Shown here in pieces: positions 6,621 through 16,046 of a stretch of DNA of 64,000 nucleotides; the stretch's first letter is position 1; each line of letters opens with the position of its first letter. The translations under genes were made by a program, and so were the position numbers. The notes below the pieces were generated by a model. That model saw nothing but the letters and a program-made list of their open reading frames with translations. It was not told where the DNA came from and did no database searches. Where the stretch lies: contig JAZSCN010000027.1 of assembly GCA_045602925.1 (NCBI GenBank), positions 75,640-139,639 of the forward strand, in the 5' to 3' direction. The DNA is from UBA7477 sp045602925. GTDB lineage: Bacteria > Bacillota > Clostridia > Oscillospirales > Ruminococcaceae.

Positions 6621-9254
6621 ATGCTACAATACTTTGTAAAAGAAATAACCGAGGGAGAGGACTTAGAGCTTGGGCTACCGCAGGAAGAAGCACTAAGACG
6701 GCTCGAAGACGAGGGCGCAAACGAGCTTTCAAAGCCGAAGAAGAAAAAACCGCTCGGCATTTTCATCAATCAGTTCAGGGATATTATGGTGCTTATACTG
6801 CTCTGTGCAACGGTTATTTCAGTCCTACTAGGCGAGTTATATGATTCTGTCACAATACTGCTCATTGTACTTATAAACTCTGCAATAGGCTTCTTTCAGG
6901 AATATAAGACCGAAAAGACCTTAGAAGCACTTGAGCAGATGACGGCACCGACCTGCAAGGTATATCGTGACGGAAGGCTTATTACAATCCCTGCAAGAGA
7001 GCTTGTAAGGGGCGACGTAATCGAGCTCGAGTCGGGTGACAGAGTTCCTGCTGACTGTTTTGTAATTTCGCAAGAACGACTCACCTGCGACGAGTCGATT
7101 CTGACAGGTGAGCCTGACGGATGCGAAAAGAGAGCTTGTGAAAACGAGCTTACCACCGACTCGCTAAGCCTTCCTTATCTAGTGTATATGGGCACAACGG
7201 TTCTAAAAGGACGGGCAACCTGCGAGGTGGCAGTTACCGGCGTACAGACACATATGGGCAAGGTATCTGATATGCTCTCAGAAATTGATGAGGGCATGAC
7301 TCCGCTTCAGAAAAAGCTCTCTGACCTTGGAAAAACGCTGGCGATAATATGTGTTGCAGTATGCGTTATAGTATTTGTTACCGGTATACTTTACGGTCAG
7401 CCGACAATGGAGATGCTTATGACGGGGCTTTCTATTGCTATTGCGGCTATTCCCGAGGGGCTGGCGGCGACTGTTACAATTGCGCTTGCTCTGGCTGTAA
7501 GGCGAATGCTAAAGCAAAACGCCTTTGTTCACAAGCTACACAGCGTAGAAACGCTCGGCTGCGCGTCGGTTATCTGCACCGACAAGACCGGCACACTCAC
7601 CGAAAACAAGATGACAGTAACAACAATCTGCACTCCCGACAATGACTTTTCTGTATCGGGAACCTCTGACAGCATAGCGGGGCAAATCCAAAGCGAGAGA
7701 GAGGATTTTTGCAAGGAAGATTTACGCAGGCTTCTCATATGCTCTGTTATTTGCAACAACGCTTCAATCGAGCGAGATACTTCGGCAAAGAGAGAGGCAC
7801 ATTGGCGATTGCAGGGTGACCCCACCGAATCGGCTTTGCTTGTCGCTTGTGCAAGAGGCGGAATAACAAAAGATGAACTGAAAATCAAGAGGCTCTCGGA
7901 GGTTCCCTTTGAGAGTGAATCCAGGCAGATGTCAGTAACGGCAATGCTGGGCAATGAAGAAATCACCTGCATAAAGGGTGCGCCAGACAAGATTTTATCG
8001 CAATGCGACCACATCGCACTTAACGGCGTTATAGTAGGACTTGATACAAAGCTCAGACAACTTATGCTGGAAAAAAGTGATTTGCTCGCAAGCAGGGCAC
8101 TACGAGTAATCGCATTTTCTCAAAAGCAGGATGGAAAAACTATTTTCTTAGGTCTTATGGGGCTACTCGACAAGCCAAAGGAAAAGGCAAGGCAGGCTGT
8201 CAAGCTTTGCTCTAAGGCACATATTCGCACAGTTATGATAACCGGCGACCACAAGCTTACTGCGACAGAAATTGCAAGGCAGGTCGGAATATTCCATTCG
8301 GGCGATATTGCCCTTACAGGCGAGGAGCTAGCTGCACTCACCGACGCCGAGCTTTACGAGATGCTCGACAAGGTATCGGTCTTTGCGAGGGTCAGCCCAG
8401 CCGACAAGCTGAGAATTGTTCGTGCTTTCAAGTCGAAGGGGCATATTGTTGCTATGACGGGTGACGGAGTGAACGACGCGCCTGCTGTCAAGGAAGCTGA
8501 CATCGGTGTAGCTATGGGTGTTCAGGGCACTGATGTCACCAAGAATACTGCTAACGTTATACTGCTTGATGATGATTTTTCCACGCTCGTCGGAGCAGTA
8601 AGACAGGGACGAACAATCTACTCGAACATACGAAAATCCGTGAGATATCTAATCTCCTGCAATATCGGTGAGATAGTAACAATGCTCTTTGGGATAATAC
8701 TTGGGCTACCCGTTGTGCTGCTGCCATTACAGATACTCTTTGTAAACCTTGTGACAGACGGGCTCCCTGCCATTGCACTAAGCCTTGAGCCAACCGAAGA
8801 AAGTGTAATGAAGCAAAAACCACGAAAATCCACCGACAGCTTTTTTGCAGGTGGACTTTTATCGAGAATTATCTTCAGAGGCTTGCTCATAGGATTATGC
8901 ACCCTTGGCTCGTTCGTGCTGTCGCTAAGGCTGTCGGGGTCGTTAGAGGTAGCGAGAACGTCGGCACTTTTCACGCTCGTTATGTCACAGCTTATACACG
9001 TCTTCGAGTGCAAGAGTGAAGAAAAAAGCATTTTGACGGTAAGGCATTTTTCAAATCCGTTTATGCTTATAGCCGTAGCGTTCTCGCTTATATGCCTAAT
9101 CGGTGCAATCTATCTAAGTCCCTTGCAGACGGTGTTTTCTCTCACGGCACTTAGCTATAAAGAGCTTTTGGTGGCTATATTTTTCTCACTGGTTGTTCCT
9201 CTGGCTTCGGCTTTTTTCACCAAAAAACGTGCCGTAAGTATTAACAAATTGTAA
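6621..9254 (+). CDS. Calcium-type cation-transporting P-type ATPase
   Basis: The 877-residue P2-type ATPase has the phosphorylation site DKTGT with D321, TGEP in the actuator domain, PEGL at 278-281 in membrane helix 4, and the hinge motif TGDGVNDAP from residue 613. An N-terminal cation-ATPase domain and C-terminal membrane helices are present. The layout is that of SERCA/PMCA-like bacterial Ca2+ exporters. GGAGG lies six bases before the ATG. Ion specificity is inferred; Mn2+ transport is also possible in this group. It stands alone. Confidence 0.88.
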   Translation: MLQYFVKEITEGEDLELGLPQEEALRRLEDEGANELSKPKKKKPLGIFINQFRDIMVLILLCATVISVLLGELYDSVTILLIVLINSAIGFFQEYKTEKTLEALEQMTAPTCKVYRDGRLITIPARELVRGDVIELESGDRVPADCFVISQERLTCDESILTGEPDGCEKRACENELTTDSLSLPYLVYMGTTVLKGRATCEVAVTGVQTHMGKVSDMLSEIDEGMTPLQKKLSDLGKTLAIICVAVCVIVFVTGILYGQPTMEMLMTGLSIAIAAIPEGLAATVTIALALAVRRMLKQNAFVHKLHSVETLGCASVICTDKTGTLTENKMTVTTICTPDNDFSVSGTSDSIAGQIQSEREDFCKEDLRRLLICSVICNNASIERDTSAKREAHWRLQGDPTESALLVACARGGITKDELKIKRLSEVPFESESRQMSVTAMLGNEEITCIKGAPDKILSQCDHIALNGVIVGLDTKLRQLMLEKSDLLASRALRVIAFSQKQDGKTIFLGLMGLLDKPKEKARQAVKLCSKAHIRTVMITGDHKLTATEIARQVGIFHSGDIALTGEELAALTDAELYEMLDKVSVFARVSPADKLRIVRAFKSKGHIVAMTGDGVNDAPAVKEADIGVAMGVQGTDVTKNTANVILLDDDFSTLVGAVRQGRTIYSNIRKSVRYLISCNIGEIVTMLFGIILGLPVVLLPLQILFVNLVTDGLPAIALSLEPTEESVMKQKPRKSTDSFFAGGLLSRIIFRGLLIGLCTLGSFVLSLRLSGSLEVARTSALFTLVMSQLIHVFECKSEEKSILTVRHFSNPFMLIAVAFSLICLIGAIYLSPLQTVFSLTALSYKELLVAIFFSLVVPLASAFFTKKRAVSINKL

Positions 9255-9270
9255 ACAATGCTAATAGGCA

Positions 9271-9299
9271 TTGAAATCTATGTGAAAATGTTATATAAT
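9271..9299 (+). promoter_or_regulatory. Promoter of the EF-G-like gene
   Basis: TTGAAA (9271-9276), 17 bases, TATAAT (9294-9299). The leader of about 70 bases contains an imperfect inverted repeat GCAGTT/AACTGC before the GGGAGG ribosome site. Confidence 0.75.
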
Positions 9300-9377
9300 T
9301 ATTTCGTGCAGTTGAAGATTTTTAAGCATTTTGAATAACTTAACTGCGAAATTTCACACAGATTGGGGAGGAACTCA

Positions 9378-11486
9378 ATGAAAAACTACGAACACAGTAA
9401 TATCAAGAACATAGCTCTTGCAGGCCACGCAGGTTCAGGAAAGACCTCGCTTGCCGAAGCTTTGCTTTATAGATGCGGTGCTACTGACAGACTTGGTAAG
9501 GTTGCAGACGGTAATACAGTATGCGACTATAACGCTGACGAAATCAAGAGAAAGTGCTCTGTATACACATCACTTGCTTCTTTTGAAACAGCTAACGCTA
9601 AGCTCTCACTCGACGAGCTGAAAATCAATCTTCTTGACACTCCGGGACTTTTCGATTATGCAAACGGCATGACCGAAGGTATTGCAGCTTGTGACTGTGC
9701 AGTTATCACAGTATCTGCTAAGTCAGGCGTTAAGGTTGGTACACACAAGGCTTATGACTGTGCTACAGAGCTCAAGAAGCCAAAGATGTTCGTTGTAACA
9801 AAGCTTGATGACGAAAACGCAAACTTCAATAACGTACTTACACAGCTCAAGGCTGAATTCGGCCCGACAGTTTGTCCTGTAGTAGTTCCTGTTATTGCTG
9901 ACAGAAAGATTGTATCTTATGTAAACCTTATTGAAATGAAGGCTTACAAGTATGACGATAAGGGCAACGCCGTTGAAACCGATATGCCTACAGCAGAAAT
10001 TTCTGCTAAGATGGAATATCGTATTGACGGTCTTGTTGAAGCTGTATCAGAAGCTGTTGCTGAAACCGACGAGGCACTTTTTGAAAAGTTCTTCTCCGGT
10101 GAAGCATTCACACAGAAGGAGCTTATCGACGGTATCCACAGCGGTATGAAGTCCGGTATCATCACTCCTGTAACTTGCGTATCCTCTACAACACTTGCAG
10201 GTGTTGATATGCTTCTTAAGGAGCTTTGCCTGCTCGTTCCTCATCAGAGCGACGATGATGTTATCGAGGCAGTTTCCGGCGACGATATTGTTGAAATCAA
10301 GTGTGCTAAGAGCGAACCGCTTTGTGCATTCGTATTCAAGACAATTGCTGACCCATTTGTTGGAAAGATGTCCTTTATCAAGGTATACAGCGGTGTTCTC
10401 ACTGCAGGTAAGGATGTAATAAACGCTACTAACGGCGAAACCGAAAAGGTTGGTAAGCTTGTTACTCTTGTTGGTAAGAAGCAGATTGATATGCCAAGTG
10501 CATCTGCCGGTGATATTGTTGTTGCAACCAAGATGAACGTTAACACTAACGATACTATCTGTGACCCAGCCAGAGTTGTAGCACTCGAAAAGATTACATT
10601 CCCTAAGCCTTGCTACAATATGGCTATAAAGGCTAAGAAGCAGGGCGACGAAACCAAGATTTCCAATGCTATGGCAAGACTTCTCGAGGAAGACCTCACT
10701 CTCTCCTACGAGCTTGATACATCCACTAATGAAACTATCCTTTCTACTCTCGGTGGTCTTCACCTTGACAGCGTTGTTGGCAGACTTAAGGACACCTTCG
10801 GCGTAGAGGTTGAAACTGATGTTCCTAAGATTTCTTACCGTGAGACAATCCGTAAGAAGGTTAAGGTTCAGGGTAGACACAAGAAGCAGTCCGGTGGTCA
10901 CGGCCAGTACGGTGACGTTTGGATTGAATTCGAGCCATGTGTATCTGACGAGCTTATCTTTGAAGAAAAGGTATTCGGTGGTGCAGTTCCTAAGAACTAC
11001 TTCCCTGCTGTTGAAAAGGGACTTCAGGACTGCGTAAAGAAGGGCCTTCTCGCAGGCTTCCCTGTTGTTGGTGTCAAGGCTATCTTAGTTGACGGCTCAT
11101 ACCACCCTGTAGACTCTTCTGAAATGGCATTTAAGATTGCTGCTTCACTCGCATTCAAGGACGGCATTCCACAGGCTGACCCTGTACTCTTAGAGCCAAT
11201 CGGTGCTCTCAGCGTTTGTGTTCCGGATGACAACACCGGTGATATGATGGGCGAGCTCAACAAGCGTCGTGGCAGAGTTTTAGGTATGACACCTGCTGAC
11301 AAGAAGGGCCTTACCGAAATCGTTGCTGAGGTTCCTATGAGCGAGATGACTGACTTCGTTCTTCTTCTCAGACAGATGACTCAGGGCAGAGGCTACTTTA
11401 CATTCGAAAAGCTTCGCTACGAACAGCTCCCTGGACATCTTGTATCCGGCGTAATCGCAAAGTACGCTTCAATTAACAACGCATAA
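9378..11486 (+). CDS. Elongation factor G-like GTPase (EF-G paralogue)
   Basis: The 702-residue protein has EF-G domain order: GTPase domain with P-loop GHAGSGKT (16-23), G3 box DTPG (87-90) and TKLD (141-144), then beta-barrel, domains III to V. Domain IV contains the HKKQSGGHGQYGDVWIE stretch typical of EF-G. The G3 region reads DTPGLFDY instead of DTPGHVDF, and switch I is divergent, which places it among the EF-G-like paralogues, not the housekeeping fusA next to rpsL/rpsG. It is not a TetM-type protein. The ATG at 9378 has GGGAGG six bases before it; an upstream TTG overlaps that site. Its precise role in translation is not established. Confidence 0.85.
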   Translation: MKNYEHSNIKNIALAGHAGSGKTSLAEALLYRCGATDRLGKVADGNTVCDYNADEIKRKCSVYTSLASFETANAKLSLDELKINLLDTPGLFDYANGMTEGIAACDCAVITVSAKSGVKVGTHKAYDCATELKKPKMFVVTKLDDENANFNNVLTQLKAEFGPTVCPVVVPVIADRKIVSYVNLIEMKAYKYDDKGNAVETDMPTAEISAKMEYRIDGLVEAVSEAVAETDEALFEKFFSGEAFTQKELIDGIHSGMKSGIITPVTCVSSTTLAGVDMLLKELCLLVPHQSDDDVIEAVSGDDIVEIKCAKSEPLCAFVFKTIADPFVGKMSFIKVYSGVLTAGKDVINATNGETEKVGKLVTLVGKKQIDMPSASAGDIVVATKMNVNTNDTICDPARVVALEKITFPKPCYNMAIKAKKQGDETKISNAMARLLEEDLTLSYELDTSTNETILSTLGGLHLDSVVGRLKDTFGVEVETDVPKISYRETIRKKVKVQGRHKKQSGGHGQYGDVWIEFEPCVSDELIFEEKVFGGAVPKNYFPAVEKGLQDCVKKGLLAGFPVVGVKAILVDGSYHPVDSSEMAFKIAASLAFKDGIPQADPVLLEPIGALSVCVPDDNTGDMMGELNKRRGRVLGMTPADKKGLTEIVAEVPMSEMTDFVLLLRQMTQGRGYFTFEKLRYEQLPGHLVSGVIAKYASINNA

Positions 11487-11521
11487 AAGAATTTTTTTCA
11501 TAATTTAATCCTTCTTTAATG

Positions 11522-11555
11522 AAAATACCACATCCAAAATTGGATGTGGTATTTT
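11522..11555. terminator. Bidirectional terminator between EF-G-like gene and nadE
   Basis: A 14-bp perfect stem (AAAATACCACATCC with its complement) around a six-base loop, with T-runs on both sides, serves the two convergent genes. Confidence 0.9.
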
Positions 11556-11570
11556 TTCGTATATTTAGTT

Positions 11571-13481
11571 TTAGTTAAGCTCTGAGAGTTCCTTTTGCCA
11601 TACTGCAAAGCAGGCATCTGAAGGCATACTTAAATCTCCTCTTGGCGACAGACTTACAGAGCCTGTTTTTGCACCATCTGTGAGGCAGGAGCGCTTAAAC
11701 TGCTGTGCAAAAAATCTTCTGAAGAAGGTAGTGAGCCACTTTAGAATAGTAGCGTTGTCATAATCATTTTTAAACACATAGCAAGCCATACGATATATCT
11801 TCTTTGGCGAGTAGGAATATCTTACTGCGTAGTACAGGAAAAAGTCGTGAAGCTTGTACGGACCGACGAAATCCTCTGTCTTTTGAGTCATCGTATCGGC
11901 GCTTTCGTTAGTTGGCAACAGCTCCGGCGAAACCGGTGTATCGATAATATCGATAAACGCCTTTTGCAAAGCCTCTGTACCAAACCTGCCTGCGTATTCT
12001 CTTACAACTTCTCTTACGAGAGTTTTAGGAACTGTAGCGTTCACGCCATACATTGACATATGGTCGCCGTTATAGGTCGCCCATCCAAGAGCCAGCTCTG
12101 AAAGGTCGCCTGTTCCTACGACAAAGCCGTTTTCTGCATTAGCGATATCCATAAGCACCTGGGTACGTTCTCTTGCCTGGGCGTTTTCGAACACTACGTT
12201 GTGATTTCCGATGTCGTGAGAAATGTCGGCAAAATGCTGTTTTACAGACTCTGCAATGCTTACCTCTCTGAAATCTACGCCAAGCTCTTCGCAGATAATC
12301 TGTGCATTAGAGCGTGTTCTCTTTGTAGTGCCAAAGCAAGGCATTGTAATCGCTTTTATATCACTTCTGCTCATACCGAGAAGTTCCACAGCCTTCACAC
12401 AAACCAAAAGTGCAAGTGCAGAATCGAGCCCACCTGAAATGCCGATAACAAGGGATTTTGCGCTTGTATGCTCTATTCTTTTTTTAAGCCCTCTCGCCTG
12501 AATTTCAAAGGTTTCCTCACAGCGTTTTTTGATAAGTGCTGCATCTGTCGGCACAAATGGGTTCTTAGCGATTTTTCTTGTAAGCTCGGTCTTTTCTATA
12601 TCGAGGTCAAAGAGTGTCGGGAATATTCCAGCATCCTCGCTGTTGCCGACTGAAAAAAGCTTGCTCGCTCTTCTTGTCATAACTGCTACGCCAAGGTCAA
12701 GCTCGGTAGTGGTAACGCCTGCCTCGAAGCCTTCGTATTCCTCGATTATTCTGCCACTTTCACAAATTCGTCTTGTTGCACCATAGACGCTATCGGTTGT
12801 GGATTCGCCTTCTGAGCCACTTACATAGACATACGAGCACATAAGCTCTTTTGAAACAACTACTGCGTGCTGTCTTACCGTATCGCTTACGCTTACAAGC
12901 TGTGGCATTGACGCACAGTTGCAAATAACGGTTGCGCCAAGTGACACAAGCGAGCTTGCAACTCCGGACATGACACTTGCGTCACTTCCGACCTCAAAGC
13001 CGATTTTGAGTGAGCCGAGCTTTTCGCATTCGAACACAGTCTGCATCATAAGGGATGCTCTATCGGAGATTGTTATCGCTTCAAAGCGACCGTTATAACA
13101 GCTAAACCAACGTGAGAGTCTATCATCCTGCATTGTTCTTGGGACAAAAGCTATCATCTCGCCCTTTGAAAGCACCATAACGCCATCGTAAAGCTTTCCC
13201 TTGGCTCTCAGAGGCATTCCGACAGCTATCAAAGAATTTAGTTCCTTTGTGCTATCGGCGATACGGCAAATTGCCCTTTCGCATTCATCAAGAAGTGTAT
13301 CTGAAAAGAAAATATCTCCACAGGTTGAGCCCGACAGACAAAGCTGTGGGAATACTATTATGCTTGCGCCCTGATTTGAAGCCACTGCAATCTGCTCTAA
13401 AATTGCACTCTCGTTGTAGCTGACATCGGCTACCTTGATTTTTGGGCTACAAGCCGAAACCTTTATAAAACCATCGGTCAT
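11571..13481 (-). CDS. nadE: NAD+ synthetase with N-terminal nitrilase domain, glutaminase triad apparently lost
   Basis: The 636-residue protein has the two-domain plan of glutamine-dependent NAD synthetase: a nitrilase-fold domain (about 1-290) and an ATP-pyrophosphatase synthetase domain with SGGLDS at 349-354 and intact downstream motifs (GTGDLSELALGW, GVNATVPKTLV). In the glutaminase domain the three catalytic residues are not there: the FPEL glutamate is Gln46, the VPK lysine is Arg115 with a short deletion after it, and the EICEDLW segment reads EVGSDAS with Gly165 where the cysteine should be. The synthetase should still work with free ammonia. Family length is otherwise normal and no frameshift is seen. 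Confidence 0.92.
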   Translation of the reverse strand: MTDGFIKVSACSPKIKVADVSYNESAILEQIAVASNQGASIIVFPQLCLSGSTCGDIFFSDTLLDECERAICRIADSTKELNSLIAVGMPLRAKGKLYDGVMVLSKGEMIAFVPRTMQDDRLSRWFSCYNGRFEAITISDRASLMMQTVFECEKLGSLKIGFEVGSDASVMSGVASSLVSLGATVICNCASMPQLVSVSDTVRQHAVVVSKELMCSYVYVSGSEGESTTDSVYGATRRICESGRIIEEYEGFEAGVTTTELDLGVAVMTRRASKLFSVGNSEDAGIFPTLFDLDIEKTELTRKIAKNPFVPTDAALIKKRCEETFEIQARGLKKRIEHTSAKSLVIGISGGLDSALALLVCVKAVELLGMSRSDIKAITMPCFGTTKRTRSNAQIICEELGVDFREVSIAESVKQHFADISHDIGNHNVVFENAQARERTQVLMDIANAENGFVVGTGDLSELALGWATYNGDHMSMYGVNATVPKTLVREVVREYAGRFGTEALQKAFIDIIDTPVSPELLPTNESADTMTQKTEDFVGPYKLHDFFLYYAVRYSYSPKKIYRMACYVFKNDYDNATILKWLTTFFRRFFAQQFKRSCLTDGAKTGSVSLSPRGDLSMPSDACFAVWQKELSELN

Positions 13482-13520
13482 TTCTAAAACCTCTTTTCAT
13501 ATAAAATCGTGTTCAACATA

Positions 13521-13549
13521 AGTATACTCCTTTTTTTGTAAAATTGCAA
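13521..13549 (-). promoter_or_regulatory. Promoter of nadE
   Basis: On the minus strand TTGCAA (13544-13549), 17 bases, TATACT (13521-13526), about 35 bases before the nadE start. Confidence 0.7.
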
Positions 13550-13608
13550 GAATTATCGCTCTTTTTTGCCCTATGCACAATACTTTTCACAAATTGATAA
13601 AAATAGAC

Positions 13609-13637
13609 TTGATTTTACAAAGTCAAAATGTTATAAT
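13609..13637 (+). promoter_or_regulatory. Promoter of the 13669 gene
   Basis: TTGATT (13609-13614), 17 bases, TATAAT (13632-13637). Confidence 0.75.
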
Positions 13638-13668
13638 TATTAAGCAAAGAAACAGAGGAGACAATGCT

Positions 13669-14217
13669 ATGGCGATATATCTTTATCACTATTATGACAA
13701 AACTATCGGCCCTTTCAAGAACCTCTCTGACCTCACCGACGAGGAGGCCAACAAGATTCTTCTTGATATGAGAGATTCAAGGCCTTATTCACAGCCTGCA
13801 CAGCGTGATGTTCTTTATATGAAAAGACGCAGGCAGTACGAAAAGCTCGCTTACGACAAGTTTGTAGCAATGGGTGGAAAGCCCGAGCGAACTTCTCCGC
13901 ACTATATGGTTGTAGAGTACTGCAAGTGGATGAGCGAATGGTACCAGAACAGCGGATTTGTTATGCTTCCTATCGAGAAGTTTGACAAGTCGACAATCTC
14001 TTTCACATATGGAGATATGTCGCAGAACTTCGGCCCACTCACTGATGAAAACAATCGCCCATACAGAGGCAAGCTTTTCAACTACGAGCAGATTTTAAAG
14101 GTCATTGAGGAATACGGGCTACCACAAGAATGGAATCCTGACGGAGAACTGGGGCCTGAACGATACATTGAAGTTCAAGTCTGGAGCGACAAGGTGCTCT
14201 CAGATTTTATAAAATAA
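13669..14217 (+). CDS. Conserved-looking hypothetical protein (182 aa)
   Basis: I do not recognise this protein. It begins MAIYLYHYYDKTIGPF, has no signal peptide or membrane segment, and looks soluble and globular with a basic helix MKRRRQYEKLAYDKF near residue 52 and many aromatic residues. The ATG at 13669 has GAGGAG eight bases upstream and is chosen over a start 32 codons earlier that would overlap the promoter. A zinc-ribbon-like gene follows 32 bases on, so the two probably form a unit. Confidence 0.75.
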   Translation: MAIYLYHYYDKTIGPFKNLSDLTDEEANKILLDMRDSRPYSQPAQRDVLYMKRRRQYEKLAYDKFVAMGGKPERTSPHYMVVEYCKWMSEWYQNSGFVMLPIEKFDKSTISFTYGDMSQNFGPLTDENNRPYRGKLFNYEQILKVIEEYGLPQEWNPDGELGPERYIEVQVWSDKVLSDFIK

Positions 14218-14249
14218 TTAAGAAGTATTTATATTGGAGGTAAAACTTT

Positions 14250-14783
14250 ATGGCAACAATCGTATACGGCTGGGGAAATGTTATAAAATACAAAAAGCTC
14301 ATGGGCTACGAATGGTGTAGCACCTGCTGCAGCTTCAAGCCTAGATACATTTCCAAGCTTGTTTTCAGAGTTCATGTCAGCTACATACCACTTTTTATGA
14401 AAACTAAAGGCTATTTTATGGTTTGCAAGAATTGTGAAAACGGTAAGGAAATCACCAAGGAACAATTCAAGCAGCTTAAAGAAGCATTCAAGCCTTTGAG
14501 CAATTCGCAGGCCAAGAAGTGCTTTAAGGATATCGTAGCTCTCTGCGACCCAATCCACGAGCTTTCTGACGGGGCTATCGACTATGTGCTTCAGACTATT
14601 TCGCAGACTTATCCTGTTCTGGCTAACGACACAATTGCAAGCTTCTACCGTAAGCTTGTTACTGACGTTATCGGTGAAAGACTTGAGCGTCAGCGTGCAT
14701 TTGCTCAGCAGCAGGCAGCATATCTTCAGCAGCAGGCAGCAATGCAGGCAGCGACACAGATTCCACAGCAGCCTCAGTTTTAA
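14250..14783 (+). CDS. Zinc-ribbon-like protein with Gln-rich C-terminus
   Basis: The 177-residue protein has an N-terminal CSTCC pair (about residues 23-27) and a CKNC pair (about 59-62), spaced as in a zinc ribbon, followed by a helical middle and a Gln/Ala-rich C-terminus (AQQQAAYLQQQAAMQ) that may form a coiled coil. There is no signal peptide. GGAGG lies nine bases upstream. It probably shares a transcript with the 13669 gene. Function is unknown. Confidence 0.75.
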   Translation: MATIVYGWGNVIKYKKLMGYEWCSTCCSFKPRYISKLVFRVHVSYIPLFMKTKGYFMVCKNCENGKEITKEQFKQLKEAFKPLSNSQAKKCFKDIVALCDPIHELSDGAIDYVLQTISQTYPVLANDTIASFYRKLVTDVIGERLERQRAFAQQQAAYLQQQAAMQAATQIPQQPQF

Positions 14784-14807
14784 TAAGACAAAATTTAATA
14801 AAAATAC

Positions 14808-14843
14808 AAAGGCTTGGAAAGCACATTCGCTCTCCAAGCCTTT
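14808..14843. terminator. Bidirectional terminator
   Basis: AAAGGCTTGGA pairs with TCCAAGCCTTT across a 14-base loop between two convergent genes, with T- and A-runs at the edges. Confidence 0.85.
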
Positions 14844-14870
14844 TATTATCTAAAGAGGATTATATAAAGC

Positions 14871-16034
14871 TTAGTCAAATACTACAGGTTCAACTGTATA
14901 GCCTGCATCCTCGAGGCCCTTTATGATGCCTGTCTCGCCGTGATAGTGGGCAGCACCGACAACATAGAATACCTTGTCGCCGTTTTCGAGCATCTCGATA
15001 GCCTTTTCTATCATACCTGCGTTTCTTTCGTCCATAAGCTGATAGTTATACTCTTCTATTATCTGAAGAAGCTCCTTAGAGATTTCCTCTTCCTCTGCGC
15101 CTTCTTCGGGCTCTACTTCCTCCTCTGCCATAAGGGCATCGAGGTCGCCGAGCTTCCAAGCGTCATACATATCCTTTAAAAGTTCTACCTGGTCTTCGTA
15201 GTAGTACACGCTTGATTCAAGCATATAGATGTTGAATTCTTCCGGCTGGCCGTAGAGGATGTCCTCCTGAAGCTGTGGAGTTTCGAGCTCAATGATTGGC
15301 TTATTCTCCTTATGTGCCTTCTTGAGAAGCTGGTTGTCTATACCGTACTCAGAATCAAGACCTGCATCCTGCATCATTGCCAGCTCAATAAATGATGACC
15401 ACATAAGCGGATTATACACATCATAAAGATTGCTGTAGAGGCCTTTTTCCTCAAGGATAGCCTTTGCACTCTCGTAGAGCTCTGCATCAATATGGTCTAC
15501 GATTGTTGTGCCGTCTGTATACATCATCTTAGCGACTGTATTCATCTGAGCTTGCATATCGGACGAATATGTGATTATATCAATTTCTACAGCGAGGCTG
15601 TCAGAGCTGTCAAAAGCTTCAAGAATTTCGTCAGGGAATGGGTAGCACTCCTTGCTAAGCGCATGCATAGAGCCGAGGAAGTATATCACTGCACCGTTAT
15701 CGGATGTAACCTTCCACATTGGTGGAGTAATAGCTGACTCCTCTGCTACAGGTGGTCCGAATGAGCCTGAACTACTATCCGGCTCAGAGCTATCCGGCTC
15801 GGAGCTGTCCGGCTCGGAGCTGTCTACTACAGAACTATCAGGCTGTGAGCTATCTACTACGGAACTATCAGGCTCAGAGCTATCTACAACAGAGCTATCT
15901 GCTACAGAACTATCTACTACAGAACTGTCTGCGACAGAGCTGTCTTTCTTCGAGGAAGAGCTATCCTCTGCACAAGCTACGAGCGAAAGGCTCATAGTAA
16001 CAGTGACGATAATTGCTAAAAACTTTTTGAACAT
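14871..16034 (-). CDS. TraB/GumN-family lipoprotein with Ser/Asp repeat linker
   Basis: A lipoprotein signal ends in the lipobox LVAC with Cys21. Residues about 24-90 are a low-complexity linker of repeated DSSVV/DSSEP units. The remainder is a TraB/GumN (TIKI-type) domain with the YFLGSMHALSKE motif near its start and VVGAAHYHGETGI near its end, the conserved Gly/His pairs thought to bind metal in this superfamily. It would be anchored on the outer face of the membrane. An acidic stretch EEVEPEEGAEEEE interrupts the second half. The gene starts 12 bases after the ABC permease stop and is probably the third gene of that operon. Peptidase activity is possible but unproven. Confidence 0.85.
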   Translation of the reverse strand: MFKKFLAIIVTVTMSLSLVACAEDSSSSKKDSSVADSSVVDSSVADSSVVDSSEPDSSVVDSSQPDSSVVDSSEPDSSEPDSSEPDSSSGSFGPPVAEESAITPPMWKVTSDNGAVIYFLGSMHALSKECYPFPDEILEAFDSSDSLAVEIDIITYSSDMQAQMNTVAKMMYTDGTTIVDHIDAELYESAKAILEEKGLYSNLYDVYNPLMWSSFIELAMMQDAGLDSEYGIDNQLLKKAHKENKPIIELETPQLQEDILYGQPEEFNIYMLESSVYYYEDQVELLKDMYDAWKLGDLDALMAEEEVEPEEGAEEEEISKELLQIIEEYNYQLMDERNAGMIEKAIEMLENGDKVFYVVGAAHYHGETGIIKGLEDAGYTVEPVVFD

Positions 16035-16046
16035 TAAAATTCTCCT

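Noticed and set aside
10047..10901. 284-codon open frame antisense to the EF-G-like gene
   Set aside because: The sense strand encodes a full conserved GTPase; the antisense product has no recognisable features.
9378..11486. Ribosome-protection tetracycline resistance gene (TetM type)
   Set aside because: Domain IV tip and G-motifs fit EF-G-like paralogues; no mobile-element context.
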